From Betaproteobacteria bacterium (GTDB taxonomy: Bacteria; Pseudomonadota; Gammaproteobacteria; Burkholderiales; Rhodocyclaceae): a stretch of DNA of 64,000 nucleotides. This document shows, in pieces, positions 6,766 through 15,911 of this stretch (positions are counted from its first letter, which is position 1; each line of letters begins with the position of its first letter). The notes under the pieces are model-generated. The model was not told the DNA's origin, did no database searches, and worked only from the letters and a program-made list of their open reading frames with translations. The position numbers and the translations under genes were made by a program. The stretch lies in the NCBI GenBank assembly GCA_020621405.1, contig JAHRYN010000002.1:1-64000 (forward strand), in the 5' to 3' direction.

Positions 6766-9672
6766 TCACGCCTTCATGATCTGGCAGACCGTGGTCTTGG
6801 TTTCCTGCATCATCGTCACCGCGTCGTAGCCATAGGTGGTCGCGGTATTGACCGCCTCACCGCGCACTATCGGTGCCGCGCCCGCCGGATAGCTGTCGAT
6901 CAGGTCCTTGCCCATCCAGTGACCGGCGAAGTGAAAAGGCAGGAACACCGTGTCCGGCCCGACCCGTTCGGTCACCATGGCCTGCACCCGGATTTGCGCA
7001 CCGGTCGGTGACCTGACCCACACCATGTCCTTGTCCCGGATGCCTCGATCGTTGGCGGCACGCGGATTGATCTCGACGAACATGTCCTGCTGCAGCTCGG
7101 CCAGCCACGGGTTGGAACGTGTCTCGTCGCCGCCGCCCTCGTATTCGACCAGGCGGCCCGAAGTCATGATCAGCGGGAAATCCTTGCCGACGTTGGCGAA
7201 CTGCGCCTGCACGCTCTTGTACAGCGTCGGCATGCGCCAGAAAGCCTTCTTGTCGTCGTGCGTCGGATATTTCGCGACCAGATCGGCGCGCGGCGAGAAC
7301 AGCGGCTCGCGATGCTGCGGTACCGGATCCGGGAAGTTCCAGACCACTGCGCGCGCCTTCGCATTGCCGAAGGGATGGCAACCATGGACCTTCATGACGA
7401 CGCGGATGATGCCGCCCGAGGAATCGGTCTTCCAGTTCTTGCCCTCGGCCTTCTTCTTCTCGTCGTCGGTCAGTTCGTCCCACCAGCCGAGTTTCTTAAG
7501 CAGCACATGGTCGAACTCGGGATAACCGAACTGCAGGTCGGCGCCCTTCGACGCTGAGCCGTCTGCCGCCAGCAGGCTGGTGCCGTCCTTCTCGACGCCG
7601 AAGTTCGCCCGGAAATTGCCGCCGCCGTCCATCACGTGCTTCGACGTGTCATACAGATTGGGCGAACCCGGATGCTTCATTTCCGGCGTGCCGTAGCATG
7701 GCCATGGCAGGCCGAAGTACTCGCCGTCGAGCGAGTAGCCGGTTTCCTTGTCGATGCCGCCCTTTGCCCGGAGCGTCTTCGGGTCGAACACCTGCATGTT
7801 GCGCATGTGGATCTTGAGCCGTTCCGGCGACTGGCCGGTGTAGCCGATGGTCCAGGTGCCGCGGTTGATTTCGCGCAGCACGTCGGCGATGTCGGGCTCG
7901 TAGTTGTTCACCTTCACGTTCTTCGTGAACTGCTCGGCGAAGCCGAACTTCTGCGCAAACAGATACATGATGGTGTGGTCCGGCTTGGACTCCCACAGCG
8001 GTTCGATCACCTTCTCGCGCCACTGCAGCGAGCGGTTCGACGCCGTACATGAACCTTCGGTCTCGAACTGCGTGGCCGCCGGCAGCAGGTAGACGCCGTC
8101 TCGGCGGGCGCTGGCCGCCATCGCCGCAGTCGCCGACGGATAAGGATCGATCACCACCAGCGTGTCGAGCGCCTTCATCGCCTCCAGCATGTCCTTGCCG
8201 CGCGTCTGCGAGTTGGGCGCATGGCCCCAGAAGATCACGGCACGCAGGTTCGGGTCCTGATCGATGAATTCGTTCTTCTCGGTGACGCCGTCGATCCAGC
8301 GCGACACCGTGATGCCGGAACGCTCCATCAGCGCCTGCGATGCGTAGCGCCCCTTGAGCCACTCGTAGTCGACACCCCACACGCTGGCCCAGTGCTTCCA
8401 TGCACCGGCGGCAAGCCCGTAGTAGCCGGGCAGCGAATCCGGATTCGGGCCGACGTCGGTCGCGCCCTGCACATTGTCATGACCGCGGAAGATGTTGGTA
8501 CCGCCACCGGACACGCCGACATTGCCCAGCGCGAGCTGCAAGTTGCACATCATGCGCACGATGGCGTTGCCGGTCGTGTGCTGGGTCTGGCCCATGCACC
8601 ACACGACGGTCGATGGCCTGTTCTTCGCCATCGTTTCGGCGATCAGCTTCACCTGATCGTCCGGCACGCCGCTGACTTCCTCGACCTTGTCCGCCGTCCA
8701 CTTCATCGCCTCGTCGCGGATCCTGTCCATGCCGTACACGCGATCGTCGATGTACTTCCGGTCCTCCCAGCCGTTCTCGAAGATGTGCCGCAGCACGCCG
8801 TACAGAATCGCGATGTCGGAACCGGAACGGATGCGCACGTAGTGATCGGCCTTGGCCGCGGTCCGGGTGAAGCGCGGATCGGCGACGATGATCTTCGCGC
8901 CGTTCTCCTTGGCGTGCAGGATGTGCAGCAGCGACACCGGGTGTGCCTCGGCGGCGTTCGACCCCATGAAGAAGATCGCTTTTGCGTTCTGCATGTCGTT
9001 GTAGGAGTTGGTCATCGCGCCATACCCCCAGGTGTTCGCCACGCCGGCCACGGTGGTCGAATGGCAGATGCGCGCCTGGTGGTCGCAGTTGTTGGTGCCC
9101 CACATCGCCACGAACTTGCGCATCAGATACGCCTGTTCGTTGTTGTGCTTGGACGAACCTATCCAGTACACGCTGTCCGGCCCGCTCTCTTCGCGCAGCT
9201 TGAGCAGCCGGGTCGACACCTCGGCCAGCGCATCATCCCAGGACATGCGCACCCAGCGGCCATCGACCAGCTTCATCGGATAGCGCAGCCGATGTTCGCC
9301 GTGCCCGTGCTCGCGTATCGACGCACCCTTGGCGCAGTGCGCCCCCATGTTGATCGGGCTGTCGAACACCGGCTCCTGGCCGACCCAGACGCCATTGACC
9401 ACCTCGGCATCGACGGCACAGCCGACCGAACAGTGCGTGCAGACGGTGCGCCTCATCTCGACCTTGCCGCCGACCGCAGGTGCCGGTGCCGCCTGCGCCC
9501 ACTCGACCATCGACAACGGCAGTGCCGAGGCGAAGGCGGAGGCGCCGGCAGTAATGCCGGAGCGCTTCAGGAAGGTGCGGCGGTCCATGGTGCGCGGCGC
9601 GGCGGCCGACAGCGATCGTGCGAGGCGGGAGGGGGCGCGAGCGCCGGACGTTGATTTTCTGGTCAGAGTCAT
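6766..9672 (-). CDS. fdhA: Formate dehydrogenase catalytic (alpha) subunit, Mo/W-bis-MGD
   Basis: A 968-residue periplasmic catalytic subunit that oxidises formate to CO2. A twin-arginine signal (DRRTFLKRSG, Arg31-Arg32) marks it for Tat export. One 4Fe-4S cluster is bound by Cys78, Cys81, Cys85 and Cys113, with the conserved Lys115 nearby. The active-site pair is Cys203-His204 (ARICHSTTV), so the metal ligand is cysteine and not the selenocysteine of E. coli FdnG. The C-terminal molybdopterin-binding beta-barrel includes RNPWLAEL-like and LPFHFAGHW segments. I chose the ATG at 9672 (GGAGGA site); an internal ATG at 9588 directly before the Tat motif is the alternative. Cofactor genes lie divergently nearby. 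Confidence 0.97.
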   Translation of the reverse strand: MTLTRKSTSGARAPSRLARSLSAAAPRTMDRRTFLKRSGITAGASAFASALPLSMVEWAQAAPAPAVGGKVEMRRTVCTHCSVGCAVDAEVVNGVWVGQEPVFDSPINMGAHCAKGASIREHGHGEHRLRYPMKLVDGRWVRMSWDDALAEVSTRLLKLREESGPDSVYWIGSSKHNNEQAYLMRKFVAMWGTNNCDHQARICHSTTVAGVANTWGYGAMTNSYNDMQNAKAIFFMGSNAAEAHPVSLLHILHAKENGAKIIVADPRFTRTAAKADHYVRIRSGSDIAILYGVLRHIFENGWEDRKYIDDRVYGMDRIRDEAMKWTADKVEEVSGVPDDQVKLIAETMAKNRPSTVVWCMGQTQHTTGNAIVRMMCNLQLALGNVGVSGGGTNIFRGHDNVQGATDVGPNPDSLPGYYGLAAGAWKHWASVWGVDYEWLKGRYASQALMERSGITVSRWIDGVTEKNEFIDQDPNLRAVIFWGHAPNSQTRGKDMLEAMKALDTLVVIDPYPSATAAMAASARRDGVYLLPAATQFETEGSCTASNRSLQWREKVIEPLWESKPDHTIMYLFAQKFGFAEQFTKNVKVNNYEPDIADVLREINRGTWTIGYTGQSPERLKIHMRNMQVFDPKTLRAKGGIDKETGYSLDGEYFGLPWPCYGTPEMKHPGSPNLYDTSKHVMDGGGNFRANFGVEKDGTSLLAADGSASKGADLQFGYPEFDHVLLKKLGWWDELTDDEKKKAEGKNWKTDSSGGIIRVVMKVHGCHPFGNAKARAVVWNFPDPVPQHREPLFSPRADLVAKYPTHDDKKAFWRMPTLYKSVQAQFANVGKDFPLIMTSGRLVEYEGGGDETRSNPWLAELQQDMFVEINPRAANDRGIRDKDMVWVRSPTGAQIRVQAMVTERVGPDTVFLPFHFAGHWMGKDLIDSYPAGAAPIVRGEAVNTATTYGYDAVTMMQETKTTVCQIMKA

Positions 9673-9688
9673 GTCGCGGATCCTCCTG

Positions 9689-9889
9689 TCAGACGCGTGC
9701 GGTACGGTAGTAGCTGGCGACATGCTCGGTCAGCCGGTAGCCGTCCCGCTCCGGTTCGGCAACGGTTTCCGTTGCCGGAGGCGGTTCGGCCGGAGCGCGC
9801 ATCGCCACCGCGGCCGCCGCCGCGCTGACGCCACCGACGCCTGCGGTCAGCAGAAAGTGCCTGCGTTTCAGATTGGCTTGACGGGTCAT
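9689..9889 (-). CDS. Formate dehydrogenase region Tat-target small protein
   Basis: A 66-residue protein matching the small family annotated as the formate dehydrogenase region TAT target. A twin-arginine signal near the start (LKRRHFLLTAGVGG) is followed by a Pro/Glu-rich linker and the conserved C-terminal segment YRLTEHVASYYRTARV. It has a strong GGAGGA ribosome-binding site. It sits directly upstream of the alpha subunit and is always linked to such operons. The molecular role is unknown; a small periplasmic partner of the enzyme is likely. Confidence 0.9.
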   Translation of the reverse strand: MTRQANLKRRHFLLTAGVGGVSAAAAAVAMRAPAEPPPATETVAEPERDGYRLTEHVASYYRTARV

Positions 9890-9940
9890 GGTCCTGTCCT
9901 CCTTTTGCTCGCTGTCGGGGTCACGTATTTGATTGCCGCT

Positions 9941-10609
9941 TCACGGTTCGATCTGTCGCGCCACCATCTCGATGTCGAGGAAGCAACGCGCGTACTGTCC
10001 GGCCCGGCGGTAGAAATTCGCGCCGGGCTGGGCGTCCAGCGCATCGAAGAACGCGCCGTACCAGGGTTCGACATGGGCGCCCAGAAAGGCATCCTGTGCT
10101 GCCGCACGCTCGCCGGCGGAACGTGTGGTGTCGGTCAACAGCAGTCGCATGACGTCGGCCAGCGCGGCGATATGGTCCTCCGGCTGCGCCTCGCCGGGTG
10201 CCCGCTGCAGACCGAGCGCGGTCAGATCGTCGCGCAGCCGCACCAGCGGCTTCTCGTGCATGAAGCCGGTCAGGTAGTAGGAACCGAACGGCACGACAGC
10301 CGGACGTCCGACGCCGCCGAACAGACCGTCGAACTCTATGCCGAGCAACTCGGCATCCACCACCGACGCCGCCGCGCACAGTGCATTCCAGGCATCGGCC
10401 ATCAGCATCGCCTCGGCCGACGGCGCATCGGCATCGACCGGCCAGTCGCCGGACGCGGCCAGCGTCTGCAGCAGCGCAGCGTCCGGCGTCGCGTGAAACA
10501 GCCGCGAAATCAGCGCGTAGTGGTTGGCGCGGGCGAAATCCTCGTCGCCGAGCGGATGACGGACGAAGCTCACGAGCTGCGCGTCGGCCTCTGCATGAGC
10601 GGCCTTCAC
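9941..10609 (-). CDS. TorD-family molybdoenzyme chaperone
   Basis: A 222-residue cytoplasmic all-helical protein of the TorD/DmsD family. It shows an N-terminal ANHYALISRLFHATPD segment, a central EFDGLFGGVGRPAVVPFGSY segment and the C-terminal HVEPWYGAFFDAL helix. Members bind the Tat signal of the catalytic subunit and hold it until the cofactor is inserted. Its start overlaps the polyferredoxin stop by 4 bases, and it precedes the Tat-targeted genes, so its client is most likely the FdhA encoded downstream. Confidence 0.88.
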   Translation of the reverse strand: MKAAHAEADAQLVSFVRHPLGDEDFARANHYALISRLFHATPDAALLQTLAASGDWPVDADAPSAEAMLMADAWNALCAAASVVDAELLGIEFDGLFGGVGRPAVVPFGSYYLTGFMHEKPLVRLRDDLTALGLQRAPGEAQPEDHIAALADVMRLLLTDTTRSAGERAAAQDAFLGAHVEPWYGAFFDALDAQPGANFYRRAGQYARCFLDIEMVARQIEP

Positions 10610-12699
10610 AGGTCGAATACCGAGGTTTCACGCCCGGCCCCCTGCATCATGTCGATCACCCGGCAGTCGGCGCACATCTGCAGCCGGCGCAGCGCGTCGC
10701 CACCGGCGAACATCGCGTGCGAGGACAGTCTTGAAGTCATCGCATCTATCATCTGCCGCGTACCGAAGGCCTTGCTGCACACGATGCAGTGGAAGGGTTC
10801 GGCTTCGTTCAGCACCCGCTCACGCCTTGCCGCATCGCCGGTCAGCAGACGCGGCTCGAGACTGAGCGCGCTCTCCGGACAGGTATTCACGCACAGGCCG
10901 CACTGCACGCAGTTGCGCTCCAGAAAGCGGAGTTTCGGCGCATCACCGCCATCCATCAGCGCCGAAGCCGGACAGGCACCGACGCAGCTCATGCACAGCG
11001 TGCACGCGTCGCGATCGATGTTGACCGTGCCGAACGGCGAACCGGCGGGCAAAGCGATCGCCTCCGGCCGGCGCCGCGCCTGGCGGACCAGATGGTCCAC
11101 ACAGAATTCGAGCGCAGTGCGCTTTTCGGCAGGCAGGGCGAAGCTGGCCGGTGCGCAGTCGGCTTGCGCGCCGGCCGTCGCAGCGAGGTGGCGTATCAGC
11201 GCGTCGGCTTCGTCAGCGCGAATGTGCACCAGTGCTTCGGCAGCGTGACCCAGTGCGTCGAGCACCGTCCGGCCGATGCCCATCTGCGTGTCAATGGCCT
11301 GAGCGTAGGCATCCGGCTGGTCGTCGTGCGACAGAATGACGCATTGTGCGGCGCCGTAGCACAGCGTCGCCAGCATCAGCTCCAGACCGACCGAAGCGAC
11401 ATCATGTACCGCGATCGGCAGCACGTCGGCGGGCAGGGCGCGTCGGCGTCCGGTCAGCGCAAGCAGCTCTTGGCCACGTTCCTCGGTGTGGAACAGCACA
11501 CGCGCGCGGGTGCCGCCAGCCGCGCGCCAGGCCTGCAGTGCAGTCTTGATGCGCACTGCAACATCGCTGGCCGACGGGTAGGCGTAGCGCATCGCGCCCG
11601 TGGGACAAACTGTCGCACAGGCGCCGCATCCCATGCACAGATGGGGTTCGACGAACACGCCGTCGCCATCGGCCCGGATGGCCTCGGTCGAACACACGTC
11701 GATGCAGCGATTGCAGCCCGACTTGCTGCTGCGGCTGTGCGCGCAGATCGACGGCTTGTAGCTGAAGAACTTCGGTTTCTCGAATTCGCCGACCAGCGTG
11801 GCGATCCTGTTCAGCGCGCGCGACTGTTCGAGCGGATCACGCCCCGGCGCAAGATAGCCCTGCGGCGGATGCGGAATGCGGATCAGCGGCGGTTCCGACA
11901 GATCGAGCACCAGATCACAGGTTTCGCTGCGTACGCTGCCGACTGCCGCGAAGTCGATCGCACCGATGTCCCGGCAGGCAGTGACGCAGGCACGATGACC
12001 GGTACATCGCGCGGCATTGACCTGATAGTCGTAGCCGATTGCCCCTTCCGGACAGGCATCGATGCAGGCGTTGCAACGCACGCAGGCGTCGAGGTCGATC
12101 GCGTTGGCACGCTGCCAGCTGACCTCGAACGCGCCCAGCCAACCCGTCACCTTCACGTTGCGGCCTGTGGTCAGCGGGTAATCGCGGCGTACCGGCAGTT
12201 CGCTACCGTCGTTGGCCGTGACGAGCACATTGATCGCAAGCCGCTCGCCGTGCAGCCGCTGCGCCTCCTCGGCCCAGCCCAGCGCCGCGCCGGCCGGACC
12301 GATGATCAGCAACTGGCCGGAGGATTCGTAGCCGACGGCGGGCACCGGCGCCGGTTCGGCCAGACAGGCAACGGCCAGCCGCGCCGCCAGCGCAGGCTGA
12401 ACATCGGTGCCTGGCGCGTTGCGTCCCGCGATGTCGCGCAGATTGATGAAAGAAACGCCGGACGCGCTGCCGCTTTCGTCGGCCAGTTCGCGCAGCAGCG
12501 CGGACTCCTGCGTACAGCCGACGATGGCCTCCGGGGCACCGCCCAAGGCTTCGGCAAATGCATGCGCGTCGCGGCGGCAAAGCTGCCGTCCGACCGTCAG
12601 CGCTGCGCCGGGCGCAACGATCTCCGTCAGACGTCTGATGTCGAATTCGACCGTGCCGTTACAGCTGCACAGATGTATCGCCTTGTCGGCGTTTTTCAT
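10606..12699 (-). CDS. Large multi-cluster ferredoxin-type (4Fe-4S) protein of FDH operon
   Basis: A 697-residue cytoplasmic protein rich in cluster motifs. An N-terminal Cys pair (HLCSCNG) comes first, then CVRCNACIDACPEG, CTGHRACVTAC, CNRCIDVCSTE, CMGCGACATVCPTG, CTLCMSCVGACPAS and CVQCGLCVNTCPES. C-terminal CIVC and CADC pairs may bind another metal. The ATG at 12699 follows an AGGAG site. A middle region (about 390-520) lacks cysteine motifs and looks like a separate domain. It is conserved in this operon type, but its electron partners are not established. It could supply reducing power during enzyme maturation or link formate oxidation to a soluble acceptor. Confidence 0.85.
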   Translation of the reverse strand: MKNADKAIHLCSCNGTVEFDIRRLTEIVAPGAALTVGRQLCRRDAHAFAEALGGAPEAIVGCTQESALLRELADESGSASGVSFINLRDIAGRNAPGTDVQPALAARLAVACLAEPAPVPAVGYESSGQLLIIGPAGAALGWAEEAQRLHGERLAINVLVTANDGSELPVRRDYPLTTGRNVKVTGWLGAFEVSWQRANAIDLDACVRCNACIDACPEGAIGYDYQVNAARCTGHRACVTACRDIGAIDFAAVGSVRSETCDLVLDLSEPPLIRIPHPPQGYLAPGRDPLEQSRALNRIATLVGEFEKPKFFSYKPSICAHSRSSKSGCNRCIDVCSTEAIRADGDGVFVEPHLCMGCGACATVCPTGAMRYAYPSASDVAVRIKTALQAWRAAGGTRARVLFHTEERGQELLALTGRRRALPADVLPIAVHDVASVGLELMLATLCYGAAQCVILSHDDQPDAYAQAIDTQMGIGRTVLDALGHAAEALVHIRADEADALIRHLAATAGAQADCAPASFALPAEKRTALEFCVDHLVRQARRRPEAIALPAGSPFGTVNIDRDACTLCMSCVGACPASALMDGGDAPKLRFLERNCVQCGLCVNTCPESALSLEPRLLTGDAARRERVLNEAEPFHCIVCSKAFGTRQMIDAMTSRLSSHAMFAGGDALRRLQMCADCRVIDMMQGAGRETSVFDL

Positions 12700-12764
12700 T
12701 GTGTCGGGCTCCTGCGGCAAGACGTCCGCAGGCTTTGTGCCAACACACGGCGGAAAGGAATGGA

Positions 12765-13340
12765 TTATTCCGACACGGAACGACTTTCTCCACTAGCCGG
12801 TTCGGCTTGTGCAGGTCCGTCGGCATCGTCCGCGCCGGCTTCCGGCGCACGATCCGCAGCGGGCACGGCGGAGTCGATGGCAGGCTGCGCCGGCGTCACC
12901 TCTTCGTGTGCCACCTCCTCGCGCACTGCCGGCGCATCGGGCGTCAGCCAGCCCTCGGGCAGCGTCGGCGACAGCGTCTCGCGCGCATGTGCCAGCTGCG
13001 CGACCATCGAGGCCGGCAGCGGCTCGAACACGTTGAAGTCCTCGATATAGACGTCCAGGCCATCCATCGTGTTGAAGTGCGGCGTGTGGAACAACCGGCT
13101 CAGCGCCGCACGCTTGAGGCCTTCGTCCACGCGGGCGCCAAGGAAGCCGCGGTAGTCCGATTCGAAATCGAGCGATTCGAGCGGCGGCAGTTCGGCGGGC
13201 GGCGTAGCGGCATCGGTGGCCGCTGCCGGAACCGGCGGTGGCACCGGTTCCGGCAGCGCAGCGGCGTCCTGCGCTGCCTCGCGCTTCAGTCGCGACCAGC
13301 GGCCGAGGAAGCCACCCGCCCTGTCATCCGCCACGGCCAT
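12765..13340 (-). CDS. DUF3306 protein
   Basis: A 191-residue protein of the DUF3306 family. The N-terminal FLGRWSRLKREA and central LDFESDYRGFLGARVDEGLKRAALSRLFHTPHFN-type region (about 70-115) are typical. Pro/Ala-rich low-complexity segments flank this core on both sides. The frame is open further upstream, inside the DUF3305 gene, but the ATG at 13340 begins the conserved core and gives a 17-base overlap. It has no signal peptide. The DUF3305-DUF3306 pair is regularly found in formate dehydrogenase operons, and its biochemical role is unknown. Confidence 0.87.
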   Translation of the reverse strand: MAVADDRAGGFLGRWSRLKREAAQDAAALPEPVPPPVPAAATDAATPPAELPPLESLDFESDYRGFLGARVDEGLKRAALSRLFHTPHFNTMDGLDVYIEDFNVFEPLPASMVAQLAHARETLSPTLPEGWLTPDAPAVREEVAHEEVTPAQPAIDSAVPAADRAPEAGADDADGPAQAEPASGESRSVSE

Positions 13341-13872
13341 CGCCCCCGTAGTGCGTGTTGCCGTCGCCGGTCCGCGCGAAGCGCTTCTGCCGGCGCGGCT
13401 CCGGCGCCTTCTGGAAGCGCCGGCCGAAGGCCTCCACCCAGTCGCGCACCGCAGCCGGCATGGCGAGGCCATCAACCTTCTCGCCCGAATCCATCCAGCG
13501 TGCCGCCTCGCCATAGCTGGCGCTGATGCACATCGGCCGCACCGGCGGCTCGGCATCCGGATTTTCATCCGGCCGCCACATCACGAAGATGCGCGGCTCC
13601 GCCGCCGTCACGTTCAACAGATAGTTGTCAGCCTCGTCGGTATGCAGCGTCAGGTCGAGCGGCGGGAAAATCCAGTGCGTGGCGGTAGCCGACCGTGCGA
13701 ACACCGCAGGCACAGCGGGGCTGTCCGCAGCCTCGGGCAGCAGTGCGCGCGCTTCCCAGGCGTGGTCGGCCCACTTGTTGTGCAGTACCCTGCGTTCCAT
13801 AATCACGGCCAGCCTGAGGGTGACGGGACTGCTTTCCAAGAATCTGTCCTCCGCGTTGCGAGCGACCCGCAT
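13324..13872 (-). CDS. DUF3305 protein, first gene of FDH operon
   Basis: A 182-residue cytoplasmic protein of the DUF3305 family, with the signature VIMERRVLHNKWADHAWEA near the start and ISASYGEAARWMDSGEKVDG further on. The tail is basic. I use the ATG at 13872; no clear ribosome-binding site is visible, and a later ATG at 13800 would cut into the conserved core. It overlaps DUF3306 and opens the operon, reading away from moaA. Its function is unknown, but the family travels with formate dehydrogenase. Confidence 0.85.
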   Translation of the reverse strand: MRVARNAEDRFLESSPVTLRLAVIMERRVLHNKWADHAWEARALLPEAADSPAVPAVFARSATATHWIFPPLDLTLHTDEADNYLLNVTAAEPRIFVMWRPDENPDAEPPVRPMCISASYGEAARWMDSGEKVDGLAMPAAVRDWVEAFGRRFQKAPEPRRQKRFARTGDGNTHYGGDGRGG

Positions 13873-13996
13873 ACTGCATCGCTCATCCAGTCAGGGCTGG
13901 CATGCATGAAACGCGGCGCCGCGCCGGATGTCCCACGCCCTGTACTCCGCCACATGAATCCGGATCCGTGATGCACGGGTCCAGTGCTGCCCCGCT
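13873..13996. promoter_or_regulatory. Divergent promoter region between FDH and Moco operons
   Basis: This 124-base gap separates the formate dehydrogenase operon (leftward) from moaA-fdhD-mobA-moeA (rightward). It must hold both promoters if they are not read from farther away. I could not identify convincing -35/-10, sigma-54 or ModE sites by eye. Confidence 0.4.
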
Positions 13997-15088
13997 ATGA
14001 GCGAAAAGATCATACATCTGCTGGATACCCGAACAGTCGCCAACGCTGGCGCTGCGCTGGTCCCGGCACAGCCGATACCGGCCACCGGTCTGCTGGTCGA
14101 TACGCGCGGACGCACAGTGCGCGATCTGCGCATTTCGGTGACCGACCGCTGCAACTTCCGCTGCATCTACTGCATGCCGAAGAGCGTATTCGACAAGGAC
14201 TATCCGTATCTGGCGCGCAGCGCGCTGCTCAGCTTCGAGGAAATCGAGCGCATCGCGAGGCTGTTCGTCGCGCATGGCGTAAACAAGCTGCGCATCACCG
14301 GTGGCGAGCCGCTGCTGCGCAAGAACGTCGAACAGCTGATCGAGCGGCTGGCGCGGTTGCCGGTCGAGATCACGCTGACCACCAATGGCGTGCTGCTGCC
14401 GCAGAAGGCACGCGCGCTGCGCGACGCCGGCCTGACCCGCGTGACGGTCAGTCTGGATGCGATGGACGATCCGACCTTCCGGCTGATGAACGACGTCGAC
14501 GTGCCGGTCGGCCAGGTGCTCGACGGCATCGAGGCGGCGCATGCCGCTGGACTGACGCCGCTGAAGATCAACATGGTGGTCAAGCGCGGCACCAATGACC
14601 ACGCCATCGTGCCGATGGCGCGTCATTTCCGCGGCAGCGGCCACATCGTGCGCTTCATCGAATTCATGGACGTCGGCTCCAGCAACGGCTGGAAGATGGA
14701 CGAGGTGCTGCCCAGCGCCGACGTGATCGCGCGCATCAACGCCGAAATGCCGCTCGAGCCGATAGACCCGAACTACCCGGGCGAGGTGGCGCAACGTTGG
14801 CGCTACAGTGACGGCAGTGGCGAGATCGGCGTCATATCGTCGGTCACCCAGGCCTTCTGTTCATCCTGCACGCGCGCCCGGCTGTCGACCGAGGGCAAGG
14901 TCTACACCTGCCTGTTCGCCACCGAAGGACACGACCTGCGTTCGCTGCTGCGCGACGGTCGCAGCGACGAGGACATCGGTTCGGCCATCGGCGCGCTGTG
15001 GCAGGCCAGGGGCGACCGCTATTCGGAAATACGCACGGCCGAAACCGCAGCCGCCCGCAAGATCGAAATGTCCTACATCGGTGGCTGA
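13997..15088 (+). CDS. moaA: GTP 3',8-cyclase MoaA
   Basis: A 363-residue radical SAM enzyme that starts molybdenum cofactor synthesis by converting GTP to 3',8-cyclo-GTP. The N-terminal cluster motif is CNFRCIYC. The C-terminal second cluster uses CSSC...C ([17 protein letters not shown]). The protein ends in Ser-Tyr-Ile-Gly-Gly, the double-glycine tail that inserts into the active site. It has about 35 extra N-terminal residues before the core. It leads an operon with fdhD, mobA and moeA, divergent from the molybdoenzyme. Confidence 0.97.
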   Translation: MSEKIIHLLDTRTVANAGAALVPAQPIPATGLLVDTRGRTVRDLRISVTDRCNFRCIYCMPKSVFDKDYPYLARSALLSFEEIERIARLFVAHGVNKLRITGGEPLLRKNVEQLIERLARLPVEITLTTNGVLLPQKARALRDAGLTRVTVSLDAMDDPTFRLMNDVDVPVGQVLDGIEAAHAAGLTPLKINMVVKRGTNDHAIVPMARHFRGSGHIVRFIEFMDVGSSNGWKMDEVLPSADVIARINAEMPLEPIDPNYPGEVAQRWRYSDGSGEIGVISSVTQAFCSSCTRARLSTEGKVYTCLFATEGHDLRSLLRDGRSDEDIGSAIGALWQARGDRYSEIRTAETAAARKIEMSYIGG

Positions 15089-15089
15089 C

Positions 15090-15911
15090 ATGCCCCGCCC
15101 GCTGCTGACCGACGCCGCGCGCCCGGCAACGATCGAGATCGATGCGATCAACGAGCGCGGCGAAACCGTGCCGACCGCGATCGCCGGCGAACACCCGCTG
15201 ACCCTTTATCTGGACAAGCGCGAACTGGTCACGCTGATGACGCTGGGCGGCGCGCCGGAGGCGCTGGTGATCGGCTGGCTACGCAACCAGCGCCTGCTGC
15301 CATCGATCGACGACATCGTGTCGGTGCAGGTGGACTGGCAGGTCAATGCCGCCGCGGTGGTCACCCGCCGTGGCGTGGCCGATCTCGACGCACGCATGGC
15401 GACGAAAACCATCACCACCGGCTGCGGCCAGGGCACGGTGTTCGGCGACCTGATGGAGGACATCGAACGCATCCGGCTGCCGGACGACGCGCGGCTGACC
15501 GAATCCGCGCTTTACGCGATGCTCGACGTGGTGCGCACGCACGAAACCATCTACAAGCAGGCCGGCGCGGTGCATGGCTGCGCGCTGTTCCGCGGCGCCG
15601 AACTGCTGTATTTCGTCGAGGACGTCGGCCGGCATAATGCGGTCGACGCCATCGCCGGCCACATGTGGCTGGACGGCGTCGAGGGCGGCGACAAGGTGTT
15701 CTACACCACCGGACGTCTGACCTCGGAAATGGTGATCAAGGCGGCGCAGATGGGCATCCCCTTCCTGGTGTCGCGCTCCGGACTGACACAGATGGGTTAC
15801 GACATTGCCAGAAAGGTGGGCATCACGATGATAGGCCGCTCGCAGGGCAGGCATTACCTGCTGCTGACTGGCATGCAGCGCTTCGAACGCGACGGCGGGG
15901 AGGCGGCATGA
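15090..15911 (+). CDS. fdhD: Formate dehydrogenase sulfurtransferase FdhD
   Basis: A 273-residue protein that passes sulfur from a cysteine desulfurase to the Mo/W-bis-MGD cofactor, which activates formate dehydrogenase. Family features are EHPLTLYLDKRELVTLMTLG, the catalytic loop TGCGQG, VHGCALF, EDVGRHNAVD and YTTGRLTSEMVIKAA. Oddly, only one cysteine (Cys112) is present where E. coli FdhD has a CxxC; here it is CxxG. The ATG at 15090 overlaps the moaA stop region, and the stop overlaps the mobA start as ATGA. Its genetic neighbours are exactly the genes it serves. Confidence 0.95.
   Translation: MPRPLLTDAARPATIEIDAINERGETVPTAIAGEHPLTLYLDKRELVTLMTLGGAPEALVIGWLRNQRLLPSIDDIVSVQVDWQVNAAAVVTRRGVADLDARMATKTITTGCGQGTVFGDLMEDIERIRLPDDARLTESALYAMLDVVRTHETIYKQAGAVHGCALFRGAELLYFVEDVGRHNAVDAIAGHMWLDGVEGGDKVFYTTGRLTSEMVIKAAQMGIPFLVSRSGLTQMGYDIARKVGITMIGRSQGRHYLLLTGMQRFERDGGEAA

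Noticed and set aside
9058-9072. Selenocysteine codon in fdhA
   Set aside because: The active-site position is an ordinary Cys codon and there is no in-frame UGA in the gene.
10789-13050. Long plus-strand open frame opposite the polyferredoxin gene
   Set aside because: The cluster motifs prove the minus strand is the coding one; the plus translation has no recognisable feature.
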